Positions 12,378 to 22,440 of a stretch of 64,000 nt of DNA are shown here, one piece after another. A model generated the notes under the pieces. That model saw only the letters and a program-made list of their open reading frames with translations. It made no database searches and was not told the DNA's origin. Position 1 is the stretch's first letter. The number at the start of each line of letters is the position of its first letter. The translations under genes were made by a program, and so were the position numbers. Source of the DNA: Forficula auricularia (taxonomy: Eukaryota > Arthropoda > Insecta > Dermaptera > Forficulidae); the NCBI GenBank assembly GCA_024734495.1, contig JALMQS010000128.1, positions 25,460,711 through 25,524,710 on the forward strand, read 5' to 3'.

Positions 12378-13026
12378 AGGGTGCTCCTTATTTTGGATAT
12401 TTTAGAATATTTACGCAGACAGGGGCACATATGGTTTTAAATAAATTTAAAATAAATAATCTCCCAAGTTTAAAGTCTCTATCTCAATTTTAATCCCTTA
12501 TAGTAGCTACACAGCGATTAAGTTTCCCATTTAAATAACATAGGGTTTTTGGCATTGAACGATCAATTTTTGATTCCGGCCAAAGTAATGGTTCAAAAAA
12601 TTTGAAGCTCTGTAGACTTTATCCTTATAATAGTAGCTATCCTTCAGAATTTTTACAGATTTTTAGCTATTATAATTTTGGAGTCTATAACTTACTAATA
12701 CTAAGATATAGCAGTATTTTATCTAGATATAACTCCAAAATTGTAATAGCTAAAAGTCTGTAAAAATTCTCAAGGATAGCTACTATTATAAGGATAAAGT
12801 CTACAGAGTTTCAAATTTTTTGAACCATTACTTTGGCCGGAATAAAAAATTGATTATTCAATCCCCATGTTATTTGGATGGGAAACTTAATCGCTGTGTA
12901 GCACTAAGTTAAAATTGAGATTGAGGCTTGAAACTTGAGGGATATTTTTTTTATTTATTTCTATAGTAACCATATGAGCCCCTGTCAGCAAAAATATTCT
13001 AAAATATCCAAAATAAGGAGCTCCCT
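12378..13026. mobile_element. Full-length palindromic MITE (649 bp)
   Basis: The ends AGGGTGCTCCTTATTTTGG and CCAAAATAAGGAGCTCCCT are inverted repeats, and the similarity continues to the centre near 12700, giving arms of about 320 bp with few mismatches. Three-base flanks ATT / ATT could be the target duplication. No coding. The superfamily is not assigned from the ends alone. Confidence 0.75.
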
Positions 13027-14007
13027 ATTATGTATACCTACCTATATATAATTAATACACCAAGCAGAGGAAAACCTCATTGTCTTCTCTTTATGAAAGA
13101 ATTCATTGCCTGTCAATTTTACAATAGCTTCTGATTGAGAAGCAAATGTATTAAGTTTTGCAAACAGGTCTACCATATACTAGAATACTTATACTAAAAT
13201 CTTTTAAAAACTGACATCTACAGCATCAACGATAAATAAGAACTAATCTTATATTTCAATTTTATAAGGTACAGAATCACGAATTTTTTAGATACAATTT
13301 AAGTTTTTAGATACAATTTAATTATGATATCAGTTCAATGGCAGAATTTTAGTCAAATTTATCGTTTCTAAAAAACGAAATGTCAATGAAAATTCGAAAG
13401 ACATATTTGTATATACTCAAGATTAAGGTCAAGTCTCTGAAACCATAATCTCACACAAATAATTGGTAATAATAATAATAAATTATATACGTTTTTTTTC
13501 TTTGTAGATATTTTTGAAAAGATTTATATTTCTAGAAAATAAAGATATTGAATTTTAAATGAGTATACTGTGTATGGTATGTAAATGTTGATTGTCTCTT
13601 CAGCAAATTTGATTTTTTCATTGAAATATGATATACTTACTATATATCCGATTCAATAACATAATTCTGCGCTTACATAAGCAAAGTAGGCGTTCATTGC
13701 CATAAATGGTCCATTCAAAATGTATACATCCATCAACATTGAGTATGACTAATTTGGACTAGAAAACATTTTACTTTTAAATTTCCCTATTAATTTTCGA
13801 GCTTTATACAAATACCATAGTTTGGGTGTTCTTGAGTACAAAAATGTACAAAACAAAAAACAACTGACGTTGACTTGTGCTATAGCAGACCTCAGTCTAC
13901 TTTATATTCATATGAATCTACAAATAATCGATAAATAGAATCTTATAAAATAAATAAATAAATAGGGTTCTTATTTGTGGTTATAAAAATTTTGTATTCT
14001 TAAAATA
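13027..14007. other. AT-rich spacer with a family D fragment
   Basis: A short D fragment (ACCTCATTG, TCTCTTTATGAA) is at 13070-13095. Otherwise AT-rich and without recognised genes. Confidence 0.5.
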
Positions 14008-14551
14008 CAGTGAAACCTTGACATAACAAAGCTGAAGGGGATTAGAAAATATTCGTTATTACAAGTAATTTTTTACAATGAGGTTTGTTATATAGAGGTT
14101 AGGTTGGTCCAAGGGTAGCAAAATTGTTTATTAACCTCAACATTACGAACTCTTCTACTTATCCTGTTATAATTTCCATTAATAAAGTAAAACACATTGT
14201 AATGAAAACAACTGTAATTTTTATTTAAAAACAGTTTATAGAGTTTTTCTCACAATATTAAAAACTCTCACAAAATAATCAGAATGTATTAAAAAATCAA
14301 CATGTGGTCATGTCGAGACATGAATTCTTGTTAGATGGATTGGATACGTTATGAAAAGTTTGACAAAAATTGTTAAACAGAGGTAAATCATATTTTCTAT
14401 TTATGTTCTGCAAATGATTGAAAATTCGTTATAAAGAGGTTTTTAACAAAAGGTATTCCTAATTTAAAGGTATATTTTGCATTAACCGCAGTTTTAGGAG
14501 ATTTCGAAGAATTTGTTAATTCGAGGAAATCGTTATATTAAGGTTAAACTG
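14008..14551. mobile_element. pogo/Tigger-like MITE, TA flanked (544 bp)
   Basis: It starts CAGTGAAACCTTGACATAAC and ends ATTAAGGTTAAACTG, imperfect terminal inverted repeats, with TA on both sides (14006-14007, 14552-14553). CAGTRNAACCTYG ends with a TA duplication are typical of pogo/Tigger elements in the Tc1/mariner superfamily. Related termini occur at 20381, 35475 and 62226. No transposase coding is seen. Confidence 0.7.
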
Positions 14552-14664
14552 TATTCGGTTTCTAAATTTTTTATTAATTTTCTAACATCTTGAGGAAAGT
14601 GAAAGTAAAAAAGATTTGAAAATTATCGACTATACAGTAAACATAAATTAATAAATAAAATCTG

Positions 14665-14742
14665 TAATGTCTGCAAGATAGGCTTAGAATTGCTCTAAGT
14701 AAGGTGATTTGGTTGCCTATCCATTAGGCTACGCGATCTAGT
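14665..14742 (-). repeat. tRNA-like fragment (SINE head or tRNA pseudogene)
   Basis: The minus strand reads GCGTAGCCTAATGGATAGGC, an A-box (TRGCNNARYNGG) with a D-loop resembling tRNA-Arg. The expected B-box is too diverged to recognise, so it is probably a relic, not a functional tRNA. Confidence 0.4.
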
Positions 14743-14840
14743 CTCTGGATCCTCACCTGAACCCCCCACTTCACCCCGCACCACCACCCCGCGCGTGATT
14801 TGGAGCAATGTACAGACAAAACCTTAATTATATATATAGA
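14743..14840 (-). mobile_element. Helitron 5' terminus
   Basis: The minus strand starts at 14840 with TC, a TATATATA run, then AATTAAGGTTTTGTCTGTAC and CCAAATCACGC. The same start is seen at 23627 and 60988. Helitrons begin with TC and insert between A and T. The G-rich interior begins and is then lost. Confidence 0.6.
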
Positions 14841-15795
14841 TATTAAATCTAATGTTATTGCTTTTTTACTTTATCGGTTTTTAATATATTATGAATAAAT
14901 TTTAAATGAAAAATTTCCAGAATTAAAAAAGTATTTTTGTGAGTAATTAAAATAAACAAATAAATAAATAAGTTTTCTAAACATTTGGATTGAATTAGGG
15001 TAGTTTTATTTTAGACAAATTTACTTTTTAAACCTTAGTTTTAATTTTTTCTTAAAGCAGTTTTATTTTTTGTACGAAGGAACAAATGCTTCTCCCTTTC
15101 AAACACTTTGTTATTCACTGACTGAGAAACACCCCTCTAATGTTTTTATTATCAATATTATAATATATATGGTAAAGTAAAAATTATTTAATAATGATAA
15201 TAATTTAGTAAATAAATAATAGTAAATAATTCGACTTTCCTTCAGTTAACTAAGACATTATTTAATTGTATATAATCAGAATTTGAGATAATTTTCTCTA
15301 TGATATAGGTGGGGATAATCAATTATACCTGATAATATCACTTTTTTAAAAATTATTTTTTATTGTCATTGAGAAACGTTTCGACATATATAATTTAGTA
15401 AGTTTAGAAATAAAAAACATAATTTTCTCATAATATTTATTTCTTGTATCCATTAATTATTTATATATCGTCTCAATAAGGTCTAAGCTTATGCGTTTAT
15501 TGTTTTTATAGGTCATGCTTAATAGATAATCTTTTAATCACGATGCAGTTTGATTGAAAAATAATGATTATATTATATACATTGGAATTCCAAAGATAAA
15601 GATTACAAATAAAATGATAGGTACTAGAAAGATTAAAGATAAATTATTGTTTTGTTATTGTATAAAACAACTTTAATACAATTGTATTTAATTAAAGTTT
15701 ATTTTTGTATCTATACCGTATGCAATATATAGAGTAGTATTGCAATCGAGCCAAAAAATGTGAGTTTTTTTGAATTATATAAAAAAACAGATAAA
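14841..15795. other. AT-rich spacer
   Basis: No gene, repeat family or motif was recognised beyond simple AT runs. Confidence 0.5.
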
Positions 15796-15959
15796 ACTAT
15801 TGGCATATTTTTTTGCAACGAAATTTTCTCTGGAGAGAGACGGACTGGTAGAAATTTTAATTGAAAGTAATGGAAGGCAGCCCAGAAGTAGTGAGGAAAG
15901 AAAAAATTAACATTTATAAAATAAGGTGTAATTTATTGGAATCCTTCCTCCTTTCCTTT

Positions 15960-16008
15960 CAAACCGACGTTTCGGAGGATTTTTCCCTCCTTCTTCAGGG
16001 TTTTCAAA
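15960..16008 (-). ncRNA. Hammerhead ribozyme-like core (family A, left arm)
   Basis: Minus strand: CTGAAGA, one extra A, stem II GGAGG ... CCTCC, GAAAC, GTC. The flanking strands pair: GAAAACC before the core against GGTTTG after it (helix I). This arm has the fuller stem II of the dimer. Confidence 0.7.
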
Positions 16009-16092
16009 GGGTCAATGAATGAAACAAATAAAATGTTTCCTTCACTACTGTGGAGAGAAGAAGGAAACATTTTATTTGTTTCATTCATTGAC

Positions 16093-16148
16093 CTCTTTGA
16101 AACTCTGAAGAAGGAAAAAATCCTCCGAAACGTCGGTTTGAAAGGAAA
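16093..16148 (+). ncRNA. Hammerhead ribozyme-like core (family A, right arm)
   Basis: CTGAAGA at 16105-16111, stem II shortened to AGGA ... TCCT with two unpaired C, then GAAA at 16127-16130 and CGTC. It looks like a slightly decayed partner of the left-arm core. Confidence 0.6.
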
Positions 16149-16302
16149 GGAGGAAGGATTCCAATAAATTACATCCTTATTTGTATATGTGTTAATTTTT
16201 TCTTTCCTCACTACCTCTGGGCTGCCTTCCATTACTTTCAATTACTATTGGCATATATTTATTTATAAATAAATAAACTATTGGCAAAAATTATAATATC
16301 TA

Positions 16303-16635
16303 AGATTGGAGTAATTTTTGGAGACGGACTGATAAGTGAATTAAGTGGATATTGATGAGCAGTCCAAAAAAGAAGAAGATAATTTACACTATCTTTTTAT
16401 TCATAAAACCGACGCTTCGTTACCTCCTTCTTCAGGTTTTGAAAAGTCAGTGAAGGAAATCCAATGCGGCATTCCTGAAAGAGGAGACAGAGGGAATGCC
16501 GCATTGGATTTCCTTCACTGACTTTTCAAAACCCTGAAGAAGGAGGGAATATCCTCCGAAACGTCGGTTTTATGAATAAAAAGATAGTGTAAATTATCTT
16601 CTTCTTTTTTGGACTGCCTCATCAATATCCACTTA
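16303..16635. mobile_element. Hammerhead element, family B, inverted dimer
   Basis: The head TTTTTGGAGACGGACTGATA is followed by inverted arms of a body different from that of family A (contains ATGCGGCATTCC / GGAATGCCGCAT and AAGATAGTGTAAATTATC). A perfect 13 bp duplication, ATTATAATATCTA, lies at 16290-16302 and 16636-16648. The left-arm core is broken (loop lost, GAAGCGTC); the right arm is intact. It sits only 60 bp from the family A element. Confidence 0.85.
16524..16577 (+). ncRNA. Hammerhead ribozyme-like core (family B)
   Basis: CTGAAGA at 16534-16540, an extra A, GGAGG ... CCTCC stem II, GAAACGTC, with helix I formed by AAAACC before and GGTTTT after. ACGT is self-complementary, as in hammerheads thought to work as dimers. 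The predicted cut is after the C at 16565. Confidence 0.75.
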
Positions 16636-16900
16636 ATTATAATATCTATTCAAGATATATAGAATTAATAAGGTAGAGCAAATTCACTGTGAATTCACCC
16701 TCGGACTTTTAATGGGAGACACCTAACTGTAATCAACAACGTTTATCCACATATTTAAATGTTGGTTATTCACCGATTGCAAACTCTTTTATTATTTAAA
16801 ACAATCATGAAATTTATATACATTTTAATTATTTAAAAAACAAGCCTGCTTGAGGTTTTTTATGTGTGGCTTAATTATAATTATTATAAATATATGCTTT

Positions 16901-17181
16901 GGGGCGACTGTGGGTCAGTGGTTAGTGTCAGGCCGCTGGCCTGAAGTATGCTGGTTCGAGACTGAGTCTTGGCAGATATTTCCAGTCGTCTTCACTTGGA
17001 AAGCAATGACAAACCACCAAGAGTATAATTGTCTAGTCAACCTCTCTAAACTAGCTGTTCGGAACCGGCGTTTAAAAGTAGGTCCCATATATGTGTAAAA
17101 CAGCTAAACACACTCAGCACAGGCATATGCGGAGAGGTGCCGAAACGTCAGAGAGACCTGATATGGCACTTAAAGAAGAAG
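16901..17181 (+). mobile_element. tRNA-derived SINE, copy 2 (281 bp)
   Basis: It starts GGGGCGACTGTGGGTCAGTG; TGGGTCAGTGG fits an A-box and GGTTCGAGACT fits a B-box of an RNA polymerase III promoter about 40 nt downstream. The body is unrelated to tRNA, and the end is AC TTAAAGAAGAAG. A perfect 11 bp duplication ATATATGCTTT flanks it (16890-16900, 17182-17192). Near the 3' end GGCA ... TGCC, GAAACGTC resembles a hammerhead half, with CTCAGCA in place of CTGANGA. A reverse copy is at 6239-6516. Mobilised by a LINE or similar machinery (inference). Confidence 0.9.
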
Positions 17182-17192
17182 ATATATGCTTT

Positions 17193-17730
17193 TTCAAAAA
17201 TCAAAAATATTCCTATTACAATATTTATCTAGGTTCTCTTATATTGAGATTAAGAGCTGAGTAAATTTTAATTGAAATATGTAGACGCATACTTAAAAAC
17301 ATTTATGAATGTGATATTGTTTTTTCCAATCTTACAAGTATTTTAGATCATAGAGAGAAAGTCTTTAAGACCTGTAAAAGTCAAATGTAAAGGACAAGCA
17401 CAGACACCTGTAGCTGTAAACATCCAAGAGACTGGGCATAAGCTGCACGCTTCAGTAGTTATAAAGCTTCAAGTAGAAAATCTCACTGCTCCATTGTATT
17501 GTGATATCTTTATTATTTTTTCGGGGAATTCTAAATATTTAAAAACAAGTATTCCCCTTGAAATCTTACATTTGACATAATTATTAAAATAAAAAAAAAC
17601 AAAAAAAAAACAGAATCTTAATGCAATTGAACCGCGAAAGTTAAATAATCTAATCAATAATTTCTTATGTTAATTCTACATATTCATAAAATTATTTTAT
17701 TATTTTTGAAAAGGAAAAGTGAATTCAACA
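17193..17730. other. AT-rich spacer
   Basis: No gene or repeat family was recognised. Confidence 0.5.
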
Positions 17731-17795
17731 CCTGGCAGGACTTGAACCCGCGTTCTCTCTCCTATAGCCGAAGAGCGCCTTAATGTTGTATTTTT
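17731..17795 (-). repeat. tRNA-like fragment with intact B-box
   Basis: The minus strand has CGGGTTCAAGTCCTGCCAGG, a good T-arm with B-box GGTTCAAGTCC, preceded by an anticodon-stem-like GGAGAGAGAACGC. The 5' half of a tRNA is not complete, so this is a relic or SINE fragment. Confidence 0.45.
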
Positions 17796-17825
17796 TGCAT
17801 AATCGTGAACGACAATTCGATTTTC

Positions 17826-18105
17826 ACATCTTTTACTAGGTACATTGTTCCAAATTGCCCCAAAGTTTGGATGTATACGTTTGAAGCAAAGTTATGAAAG
17901 AAAACCACCTCTACAAAATTCATGTCTGTCTATATGTCTTGTTTTCTATTGATCAGAGTTGGGGGAAGAGGGGGGAAGAGGAGAGAGTTCAGTGGGCATT
18001 TATAGGATTGGTGGAATGGAAGGGGATTCAAAGCAGGAAGACGGGGTCCAGGGGGCGAAGCCTTCTGGCTAATAAGAAGCCAGCGGAGACGGGCGCCCCA
18101 GCTAG
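17826..18105 (+). mobile_element. Helitron fragment with 3' end
   Basis: The left part shares TTGAAGCAAAGTTATGAA with the Helitron copies at 23627 and 60988. The right end is GGGCGCCCCAGCTAG followed by T: a GC palindrome before CTAG, as expected for a Helitron 3' terminus. The G-rich interior reads through as a short frame of no meaning. The exact 5' end is lost. Confidence 0.7.
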
Positions 18106-18106
18106 T

Positions 18107-19254
18107 TTTATATAAGATGATAAGGATTATGAGTAAAAGGCGAAATGTCTGAATTTTTTACCCTTTATTTTGGCCCTTCCCTAAGGCATACCAAAAATGG
18201 AGATCAAAAGGCCATTAAACCTAAATAAGCTTAAAAAAATCTGACACCAAGCACGTTTCTCCAGACTCTCCCATACCCACATTAAACGCGTTAAAAAGAT
18301 TTCAGCTAATCTTTTTATAGATTCCGGGTAGTTTAAGTATATATATTAGGTGTGTTTTTCTAATGATTCAAAGAAGTTTTTTTTTTCGTTCTTCGGATAT
18401 TCTCATCTTTCCTCCAGTCAATTTAATCTTAATTTCTCCCGTTTCGTTTGCTGAGGATGTTTGTATTTTGCACTTGGCTGTTAATTCTCACTCAAAGCCT
18501 CTCTTGTTACAGCAACTCTTCTGAAAACACACTTCTTCAAAGACAGAGCGAGGGAGAGAAGAAAAATTATTTATATAAATGAAATAATTTTAAAATAGTT
18601 TTTTTTCTCTTAATGATTGACGCTCTTTGGTAATTTTTTTTTGAGATAAATGTTAAAAATTAACTTCCCATTTCCTATTTCTATAATCACAAATTTTTAC
18701 AGTATCTTATACTAAATACTAATAATAATAAAAAAAAAAACAGTCTCTCTTATTTTCAATGAATCATCAAGCTCTTTATTTATTTATTGGCTTTAGATGC
18801 CATAGCAAGATTTTGATTAAAGACAGATAGAAAGAACAACCACTTTATTTATTTCAAATAGTTTTTAGGTATCTTACCTTATCTAATTCACTCTTCTTAT
18901 TATCTATTTTTGCTATTGGAAGTAGTTTAGTTTTTGAGTAATCGAAACGATTTTGTATATTTTTTTGTGTAGCCGATCACGTTTGTTTAAAGAGCAATTG
19001 CGTGAAAAAGTGAAAGATTTTTCAAGACTTATACAATTTCAGAGATTTAACAATATAATATCAGCGAGTTAGAACACTGAAATTTTGCTCAAATTGGTAG
19101 CTTATTCTTACAAACTCCTCTGACAGATTTTGACTCATCACCTTTCAAAAGCTCTTTACCATTTAATTGATTAGTTTTTTACGTTTTTCATCAGAAAATT
19201 TTGAAACTAGAATGGTTAATAACTAATCACTTTTTCGTTTTCGGAATTGAACAT
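18107..19254. other. AT-rich spacer
   Basis: No gene was recognised. The stretch near 18350-18560 is pyrimidine-rich but without coding features. Confidence 0.5.
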
Positions 19255-19416
19255 TTTTAATATATGGCTTATTTTTTAAATTCGGCTTGGATTCATCAAG
19301 GGCTGAACCAAACTCAACCAATATCAGTAAATTCTAGTTCCCACAAAGGTAATCAGTGAAATGCGTTTTAACTAGTAAGAACCGGTTTTTACTAAAAACG
19401 GGTTTTTACTGCAACA
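19255..19416 (+). mobile_element. Half copy of the TGTTGCAGTAAAAAC MITE
   Basis: It ends GGGTTTTTACTGCAACA like the element at 5043-5418, with the inner words ACTAGTAAGAACC and CAAACTCAACCAA. The left half is missing. Confidence 0.6.
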
Positions 19417-19450
19417 TATACATTAATTCATGTGAATCAATTCTAATAGA

Positions 19451-19485
19451 CAGATGAAGAGAGCAAAGCCCTCGAAACTATAGTC
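19451..19485 (+). ncRNA. Hammerhead ribozyme-like core (family D)
   Basis: CAGATGA (one base from CTGATGA), an extra A, GAG ... CTC stem II, then GAAACTATAGTC. ACTATAGT folds as a 2 bp stem III closed by the loop TATA, followed by the cleavable C: the best stem III in the window. Confidence 0.65.
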
Positions 19486-19737
19486 CCGTTATAAATAAAT
19501 TAAAAATTTATTTTTCCATCAGAAGACACTCTCTTTATTTATTTTAATTATCTCTTCATTTGAAAATATTTAATTTGCTGAGAGTAGCAGAGTTTTTGAT
19601 TCATAAAGAGAAATCACTGACGTTCTCCTTCTGCTTGCTGCAAATAAACATTTATCTAAATAATGAATTTATTATATAATCTACATATTTGCTAGAGTCT
19701 ATAGTTTCGAAGGTTTGCCTTTTACAACAGTCTTTTT

Positions 19738-20204
19738 GGTACCGCGACATTTCAGCCCCCGACAAAACATACCCCGACAAAATATCCCCCGACATAATAT
19801 CTTCTGACAAAATATTCCCCAATATAAGGGAGAATACAAAAGAGATTAAGTGAGAAGCTTATAATCATAGTTTTGAATAATATAAACAGACTTTCATATT
19901 TTGGCGGCTAATTAGCCGTTTGAAAGTGCTGCTGTCTGTCGTGTTTGATTAGGAAAATGGGAGCCCCAAACACACCCCGCCCGACGATTGGCTGGTTCGG
20001 TTTTCAATGTGTGTTTGATTAGAAAAAAATGGGAGCTCGAAACACACCCCGCCCGGACTAAACTTTCGGAGGTTCGGTTAATATATATTAACCGAACCGG
20101 AGTCGATTTGCATTACTCATGAGATTCACGAGGGGAAGGTTTATTTTGTCACGAGATATTTTGTCTGAAGGATATTTTGTTGGGGGCTGAAATGTCGCGG
20201 AATC
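19738..20204. mobile_element. Mutator-like (MULE-type) non-autonomous element, 467 bp
   Basis: The ends GGTACCGCGACATTTCAGCC and, in reverse, GATTCCGCGACATTTCAGCC are inverted repeats. An 8 bp duplication GTCTTTTT lies at 19730-19737 and 20205-20212. Just inside the left end, words like CCCCGACAAAATAT repeat about five times. The interior holds a direct duplication of about 45 bp (GTGTTTGATTAGGAAAA ... ACACACCCCGCCCG) and a palindrome, GGTTCGGTTAATATA and its complement, at 20074-20100. Superfamily assignment is tentative. Confidence 0.65.
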
Positions 20205-20380
20205 GTCTTTTTTTATTAGAAATATTCTATCTTTAATAAATGCTTCGTTCTCAAGTAACCAGCTTACTATTATAACAAAATAAATTTATCTACATCCATT
20301 TGAGTATTTGAACCCATGAGAATAACAGATAGAATATTTCTAATTAAAAAGACTTATGATGAAGTTTTAGATTCTATATA

Positions 20381-20719
20381 CAGTAGAACCTCGTTTATCC
20401 GAACTAACTTGGGCCAAAGTTAAACCGGATAATCGAAAATCCGGATAATCCACATGGGTAATAAAAACAAAACAAATCCTCAAATAAGCGAATTTGAATT
20501 TATTATGATAAAAAAACAAATTTATATCAAAATTGCATAGAATTGTTTAAAAAATACATACGTTAAATTTTTGGAGAAATTATAATTACATTCTTAAGAT
20601 ATCAGAGTTAAAAATTATTATCTATGGGAACATTTATTAAAATAAAAATGTCTGCAAATCCGATCCGGATAATCCGGAGGACCTGGATAAATGAGAGCCA
20701 GATAAACGAGGTTTTACTG
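20381..20719. mobile_element. pogo/Tigger-like MITE, TA flanked (339 bp)
   Basis: It starts CAGTAGAACCTCGTTTATCC and ends GATAAACGAGGTTTTACTG, with TA at 20379-20380 and 20720-20721. Subterminal CGGATAATC words repeat. A close copy is at 35475-35794. Confidence 0.8.
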
Positions 20720-20801
20720 TAATTTTGTTTAAAAGACTTATGAATGGATTCACAGGTTAAAAATTTTAAAATCTGCATCTTTAAAAACCAAGTGCAACTA
20801 G

Positions 20802-21387
20802 TAGTCCAGCCAGTCATTTGGTTCTAAAAAAAGAGGTTACGTATAAAGTTCTCCGGGAGTTTTGAAAATGGGTAATTTTATAGATTTCGATGTGCTCTTT
20901 CCGAATTTCAACTTTGCCACCTCGTATCTTTGCCGTTCGCGCCGCCATATTGGAAAAGTGGCGCCTAAAAGCAGTTTTTTGGCAATATCTCCTTTCGACT
21001 CATTTCACGATAAAAACATTTATATACAAAATGAAACTAGAGAAAATTTCCTACAACTTATGTAAAAACCTTTTTTTTCGTAAAATTAATAGTTTTTAAT
21101 GTACGAGCGCCGCAAACCATTATACATCTACGCCAACCCGTGACATTTAATTATAACTGATTACATTTGTGAATTATAAAAAATCGCAGTTTTTCCTTCA
21201 TAAAATGAAAACCACTCATCCTAGAAACATGTCAAAAATTTGCTTTTAGGCGCCATTTTTCCAACATGGCGGCGCGAACGGCAAAGATACGAGGTGGCAA
21301 AGTTGAAATTCGGAAAGAGCTATAAAGTTTACTATTTTCAAAACTACCGGAAAACTTTCCAGGTAAAACTAACAATTGACTGGACTA
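20802..21387. mobile_element. TAGTCCAG-type element with long inverted repeats (586 bp)
   Basis: It starts TAGTCCAG and ends CTGGACTA. Arms of about 190 bp carry TTCGGAAAGAGC, GCAAAGATACGAGGTGGC and GGCGGCGCGAACGG inverted on both sides. A second, diverged copy is at 28985-29505. Two short frames on the left arm are repeat artefacts. The TIR fits a TA or TAG duplication, but the superfamily is unknown to me. Confidence 0.65.
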
Positions 21388-22084
21388 TAGGTAAATAAAT
21401 TTAATTTTAATTTATTACTTATTTTGAATATTTTTTTAAAATTTTGTATTTTAATGTTGGTTTGTTACTAATTCAAATGAAAGACATATGTTAATACGTT
21501 AAACACGCCACAGTATTCTTTTTGAAAAGACCATTTCGAAATGGGCTTCTCAGAGCTGGTACGGAATCTCCTCTCTTCTGTTCCGTTAGCACGTAAATGA
21601 TGGATCACTTCCATTAATGATTGATGTCCGTGTAAATGTCGCTATCTTTTTGTGGCGGCTTCCTTAGGGTTCATTCAGGGAGATCGAGCCCTGGTTATTC
21701 CGAATGCAATTGCGAGTGGGTCGTTTTGAATGAATGGACAGCCGCCCACGGAATAGCCATGCCTTTCCCTTGCCCCTACCAAGGAGCACCTCTTCCTCGA
21801 TCTAGCCGATTCGATTTACTTTGGCTATTTAAATCATTTCGATTCGAAAACTTCACCTTGAGTTTCTATGTGTGAAAAATCAGATGTTCTTTGAATAATA
21901 ATCAATGACAGTTAGTAATCAATTACAATTAAGGAGGTCCTTTAACTTAAGTTGAGTCAAAAGAAGTGTAGTATCTAATATTTAATAAATTAAATTAAAA
22001 TACAATTGAAAAATAATAGAATTAAAAAATAAATAGTATGAAAGCTGTAAATGTTTGAAATAAAAAATAAGCTGACGTATTCTG
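21388..22084. other. Spacer with a compositionally balanced stretch (21540-21860)
   Basis: 21540-21860 has near-even base composition and no match to the repeats in this window. A 79-residue frame starts at 21636 but shows no domain. It may be low-copy sequence, or unrecognised repeat. Confidence 0.35.
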
Positions 22085-22440
22085 ATGTGGCCATCCACTT
22101 GACTTTACCATACAACCTGCCCCCTCACTTATATTTAATATTTAATAAAATTATTTATAATCATGTAGGGGGGGTTAATTTTTACATTTTTAGACTCCTG
22201 GGGGCCCACTGATTATGTATACAAAATTTGGTTGAGTTTGGTACAAGGGCCTAGATTTTCATTTTTTGACCCCTCCTCGCCCCACTTTGGGCGGTTAGTT
22301 TTTGCATTTTTAGACTTCTGGGGCCCCACTGATTATGTACATAAAATTTGGTTGAGTTTGATCCAATGGCCTAGATTTTCATTTTTAACCCCCCCCCCCC
22401 TCCACCCCCTTAATTTTAGGTTGATATGCATCAAAATCTA
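22085..22440 (+). repeat. Helitron-associated tandem repeat, 2 units of 120 bp
   Basis: After a leader (GCTGACGTATTCTGATG, TTGACTTTACCATACAACC) two units repeat TTATGTAYAYAAAATTTGG, GAGTTTG and CCTAGATTTTCATTTTT with a period of 120 bp. The same leader and units are at 42335-42720. Confidence 0.65.

Larger units (their letters stand above)
15809..16243. mobile_element. Hammerhead element, family A, inverted dimer
   Basis: A 50 nt head (GCAACGAAATTTTCTCTGG, then GAGACGGACTGGTAG) is followed by a reverse copy and then a forward copy of one body. The two arms of about 190 bp meet at a short loop near 16050. A perfect 13 bp duplication, ACTATTGGCATAT, flanks it (15796-15808, 16244-16256). Both arms carry a hammerhead core. 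The same body occurs once at 33065-33345. The 102-residue reading frame across this palindrome is a by-product of the repeat. Penelope-like or retrozyme-like origin is inferred; no reverse transcriptase is present. Confidence 0.85.
19430..20370. repeat. Family D hammerhead locus split by a Mutator-like element
   Basis: A plus-oriented core lies at 19451-19485 and a minus-oriented core at 19695-19730. Between them is the D signature in reverse (GCTGAGAGTAGCAGAG, AAAGAGAAATCA). After the insertion at 19738-20204 the D sequence resumes (TTATTAGAAATATTCTATC), then repeats the CATCCATTTGAGTATTTGA block. Confidence 0.65.

Noticed and set aside
14665..14742. Functional tRNA gene
   Set aside because: Good A-box but no B-box, and no acceptor stem pairing found.
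15933..16241. 102-residue antisense frame
   Set aside because: It runs through both arms of the family A palindrome and the protein is partly the mirror product of the inverted repeat. It has no domain.
17731..17795. Functional tRNA gene
   Set aside because: Good B-box and T-arm, but the 5' half does not complete a cloverleaf.
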